Assembly: GCA_018894995.1 (NCBI GenBank)
Contig: JAHIOZ010000110.1
Coordinates: 1-5,760, forward strand
Source: Patescibacteria group bacterium
Lineage (GTDB): Bacteria; Patescibacteriota; Minisyncoccia; Phycocordibacterales; UBA12079
Length of the DNA: 5,760 nucleotides
Reading direction: 5' to 3'
Position 1 is the stretch's first letter; each line of letters opens with the position of its first letter. The notes beneath the pieces were generated by a model that had not been told where the DNA came from, did no database searches, and was given only the letters and a program-made list of their open reading frames with translations. Below are positions 3,730 through 5,760 of the stretch, one piece after another. The position numbers and the translations under genes were made by a program.

Positions 3730-5478
3730 TTATTCAGAAACAACCCTCAAAACTTCTTCAATAGTCGTAATCCCCTGCACCGCTTTAAAAATTCCATCTT
3801 CAATCATTGTCATCATCCCCTCTTTTTTAGCCTGTTCCTCAATTTGTCCCGATGTTGAATTTTTTATAATCAAATCTTTAATGGTGGGTGTTACTGTTAA
3901 AATCTCATGAATTCCAACTCTTCCTGAATAACCATCAAAATCATTTATCACCCTTGGTTTATAAAAAGGAATTTTAGACCAAGTTGTTTTTGCATCAACA
4001 ATTTTTTCTTTTTTCAAGAAAAATAAAATTCTATCCAAATTGACTACCTTACCAAGTGATTCTATTTCTGACTTTGATAAAAAATATTTTTGACCGTCAT
4101 CGGTTAATCTGCGAACAAGTCTTTGAGCAATAATTACATCCAAAGTTGAAACCAACAAAAATGGATCAATTTTCATATCCACAAATCTTGGAATTGCACC
4201 GGCGGCTGAATTTGTGTGGAGAGTGGACAAAACCAAATGCCCCGTCAAAGCTGCATTAACCGCCAAAGAAGCCGTTTCGTTGTCTCGGATTTCCCCCACC
4301 ATAATAATGTCGGGGTCTTGGCGAACCAAAGACCTTAAACCGCTTGAAAAACTGAAACCGATTTCCGGTTTTACCTGAGTCTGATTGATTCTCGTCATTT
4401 GATATTCAATCGGGTCTTCAATCGTTGAAATATTCACCCCAGGCTCATTCAAACCGTCCAACAAAGTGTAAAGAGTTGTGGTCTTTCCCGACCCTGTTGG
4501 CCCGGTAGTTAAAATCATTCCGGTTTTATGTCGCATTGAATTATGAATTTTTTCCAAACCTTCCCCGTGGAAACCCAAGGCTTCCAAAGTAAAACCAGAA
4601 ACACTTTCTCTCAAAAGTCTCATTACAGTTTTTTCTCCATAATAAACCGGCAAAACCGAAACCCTAAAAGATACTTTTTGATTATCCACATCAACCTTAA
4701 AACGCCCATCTTGTGGAAGTCTTTTTTCATCCAATTTTAAATTCGCAAGAACTTTAATTCTGGCAGTGATACTGGCGGTGGCATTTTTAGGCAAAATCAT
4801 TGCGTCACGCAAAATACCATCAATTCGGTAACGAATAAGTAACTTGTCCTCCATTGGTTCAATATGAATATCGGAAGCATCCTGAATAATAGCGTGCTTC
4901 AACAAAGTATCAACAATTCTGACAACCGGCAAATCCTCGGCGATTTTTTTCAAATCCTCTTTTGAAATTTTATTCCCCTCATCTTCAGGAAGAACTTTCA
5001 AAGATTGCGATTGTTTTTGAATTATATCTCCGAATTCCGCTTTCAAAGATTTTTGATATTGAAGTAAAGCGTTTTTAATTGACTCCACTCCCGTCAAGCG
5101 AGGCAAAATTTTAAGATTGACTTTCTTTTTTATAAAATTAATCGCCTCCAAATCATCAACATCAAGCATCGCCACCTCAAGCTCTTTCGGTGTTTTTTTG
5201 AAAGCGATAATATTATGAGTTCTCGCAATCGGTTCGGGGATAACCGACAAAATATCAAAATCAATTTTTTGTCCGATTAAACTGACAAAAGGAATTCCCA
5301 AGATATGACCTTTGATTCTTCTTAATTCATCTTCGGTTATTTTCCCCAAATCCACCAAAGCCTTTCCAACATCAATATCTTTTTCTTTGGAAATTTTTTC
5401 AGCTTTCTCAAAATCAGATTTTGAAACAAGCCCCGAGTCTTGGATAAACTCATTTAATTGATCTTCATTTATTTTCAT
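3730..5478 (-). CDS. pilB: Type IV pilus assembly ATPase PilB (GspE family), lacking the zinc-site cysteines
   Basis: This 582-residue protein is a full-length PilB/GspE secretion ATPase, the cytoplasmic motor for pilus extension. Order: an MshEN-type N-domain (about 1-150), a linker, ASDIHIEP (201-208) opening the PAS-like N2 domain, then the RecA-like ATPase. ATPase motifs are complete: Walker A GPTGSGKTT (326-334, Lys332), Asp box STIEDPIE (351-358), Walker B DPDIIMVGEIRD (388-399, Glu396), and His box LTGHLVLSTLHT (411-422, His414 and His421). QRLVRRL (452-458) and GRVGIHE (519-525) flank the place where most PilB/GspE proteins carry a CxxC...CxxC zinc module. Here a roughly 60-residue segment (459-518) has no cysteine, and none occurs anywhere in the protein. 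The ATG at 5478 fits the family start (MKINEDQLNEF) and is preceded by TATAAT rather than a Shine-Dalgarno sequence. pilC follows 273 bases downstream. A retraction ATPase (PilT) is unlikely because the N-domain is present. The stop is TAA. Confidence 0.97.
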   Translation of the reverse strand: MKINEDQLNEFIQDSGLVSKSDFEKAEKISKEKDIDVGKALVDLGKITEDELRRIKGHILGIPFVSLIGQKIDFDILSVIPEPIARTHNIIAFKKTPKELEVAMLDVDDLEAINFIKKKVNLKILPRLTGVESIKNALLQYQKSLKAEFGDIIQKQSQSLKVLPEDEGNKISKEDLKKIAEDLPVVRIVDTLLKHAIIQDASDIHIEPMEDKLLIRYRIDGILRDAMILPKNATASITARIKVLANLKLDEKRLPQDGRFKVDVDNQKVSFRVSVLPVYYGEKTVMRLLRESVSGFTLEALGFHGEGLEKIHNSMRHKTGMILTTGPTGSGKTTTLYTLLDGLNEPGVNISTIEDPIEYQMTRINQTQVKPEIGFSFSSGLRSLVRQDPDIIMVGEIRDNETASLAVNAALTGHLVLSTLHTNSAAGAIPRFVDMKIDPFLLVSTLDVIIAQRLVRRLTDDGQKYFLSKSEIESLGKVVNLDRILFFLKKEKIVDAKTTWSKIPFYKPRVINDFDGYSGRVGIHEILTVTPTIKDLIIKNSTSGQIEEQAKKEGMMTMIEDGIFKAVQGITTIEEVLRVVSE

Positions 5479-5485
5479 ACTTTTA

Positions 5486-5491
5486 ATTATA
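5486..5491 (-). promoter_or_regulatory. Candidate -10 box (TATAAT) for pilB
   Basis: On the minus strand a perfect TATAAT is followed by 7 nt (TAAAAGT) and then the pilB ATG at 5478. Normal spacing places the transcript start on or within a base or two of the A of ATG, so a leaderless mRNA is predicted. No clear -35 hexamer is found at 16-18 nt (TTTAGT/TTTTAG there); TTTCCA is present, but 24 nt away. A terminator just upstream (5567-5616) means pilB needs its own promoter, which supports this call. Confidence 0.6.
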
Positions 5492-5566
5492 TGCCATAAA
5501 AATAAAAACTAAAAGTGGAAAGAAATCCCTACAACAAAACTACGAAGAATTAAACAGTTAAAAGTT

Positions 5567-5616
5567 AACAAACAAAAAAACGAACTTCGCTTTGCGAAGT
5601 TCGTTTTTTGTTTGTT
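5567..5616 (-). terminator. Strong intrinsic terminator, likely bidirectional
   Basis: The core stem is AAAAAACGAACTTCGC (5575-5590) with GCGAAGTTCGTTTTTT (5594-5609) around TTT, 16 perfect pairs. With A5574 bulged, seven more pairs form (5567-5573 with 5610-5616). Both sides provide an A/T-run at the stem base, so it can stop transcripts from either direction. It lies 33 bases past the stop codon of the truncated right-hand gene and ahead of pilB, so its main job is probably to end that gene's minus-strand mRNA and separate it from the pilus cluster. Confidence 0.85.
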
Positions 5617-5649
5617 TGTTATTACATTAAACCCTTTTTATCCATTGCA

Positions 5650-5760
5650 TTATCTTTGTGATTTAAGTGTTTCAATTTCACTTCGCAATAAATCAATCTG
5701 CTGTTGCAAACTAAGATTTTCTTCTTTCTGTTCTTCAATTTGAGTTTGTTGTTCCTTCAC
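5650..5760 (-). CDS. C-terminal end of a coiled-coil protein (5' part outside window); possibly S74/tail-fibre-domain type
   Basis: Read on the minus strand from the window edge, 36 codons end in TAA at 5650-5652. The piece begins VKEQQTQIEEQKEEN and ends LRSEIETLKSQR. It is rich in Gln and Glu, has no proline or glycine, and its Ile/Leu spacing fits a heptad coiled coil. A pattern like KEQQxQIEE followed by a short coiled coil up to the stop is common at the C-terminus of proteins ending in an S74 peptidase (intramolecular chaperone) or tail-fibre domain, many of which occur as surface proteins in Patescibacteria. Too little is visible to confirm this. The true start lies beyond 5760, so the first codon shown (GTG) is not a proposed start. 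The terminator at 5567-5616 follows closely, which supports this being a genuine gene end. Confidence 0.65.
   Translation of the reverse strand: MKEQQTQIEEQKEENLSLQQQIDLLRSEIETLKSQR

Noticed and set aside
3513..3858. Short overlapping open frames on both strands across the pilB/pilC gap (3513-3743 minus, 3607-3858 plus) with near-identical peptide pieces such as KFWRLKWT.
   Set aside because: The shared peptide is a by-product of the 82-bp palindrome read on both strands. The plus-strand frame runs into antisense pilB, and there is no start signal or family likeness.
4543..4740. A 65-codon plus-strand frame inside pilB.
   Set aside because: It is antisense to conserved PilB coding sequence near the Walker A region and has no supporting signal.
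1..5760. Alternative genetic code (UGA read as Gly, as in Gracilibacteria/SR1).
   Set aside because: All genes read through with the standard bacterial code and end in TAA or TAG. No in-frame TGA is needed, although four stops cannot exclude it.

Overview
The window is AT-rich and carries one type IV pilus (T4P) assembly cluster, all on the minus strand and read right to left. It encodes the extension ATPase PilB (3730-5478), the inner-membrane platform protein PilC (2242-3456) and a long prepilin-like protein with extracellular beta-domains (275-2017). At the right edge is the C-terminal coiled-coil end of an unrelated minus-strand gene (5650-5760), separated from pilB by a strong hairpin terminator (5567-5616). 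No gap between genes exceeds 300 bases; the longest gene-free stretches (1-274, 2018-2241, 3457-3729) are almost filled by palindromes.

The setting suggests a Candidate Phyla Radiation (Patescibacteria) genome. The grounds are low GC, a Cys-free PilB lacking the usual tetracysteine zinc site, a PilV-like prepilin carrying carboxypeptidase-regulatory-like Ig modules, genes without Shine-Dalgarno sequences, and a coiled-coil tail resembling the ends of S74/tail-fibre-domain proteins. This is inference from family resemblance; no rRNA or taxonomic marker is present.

The genes fit one machine. PilB would hydrolyse ATP on the cytoplasmic face and drive PilC, which extracts processed pilins from the membrane. 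The large prepilin-like protein could be a minor pilin displayed at or near the pilus tip, with its beta-domains acting as an adhesin. No prepilin peptidase, PilT, PilM/N/O or major pilin lies in the window. pilB and pilC each have a TATAAT box so close to the ATG that a leaderless or nearly leaderless mRNA is likely.

The least expected content is in the gaps. All three contain near-perfect inverted repeats with short, mostly 3-nt loops (TTC, GAA, TTT, AGA): an 82-bp palindrome, a run of four consecutive hairpins, a three-way-junction fold with two inner arms, and a 68% GC island with two competing folds. Flanking words recur between gaps (CTGGATCGCCAC, CTCGCGAAGAC-like, a shared 17-nt hairpin core), so these look like members of a modular palindromic repeat family rather than ordinary terminators.
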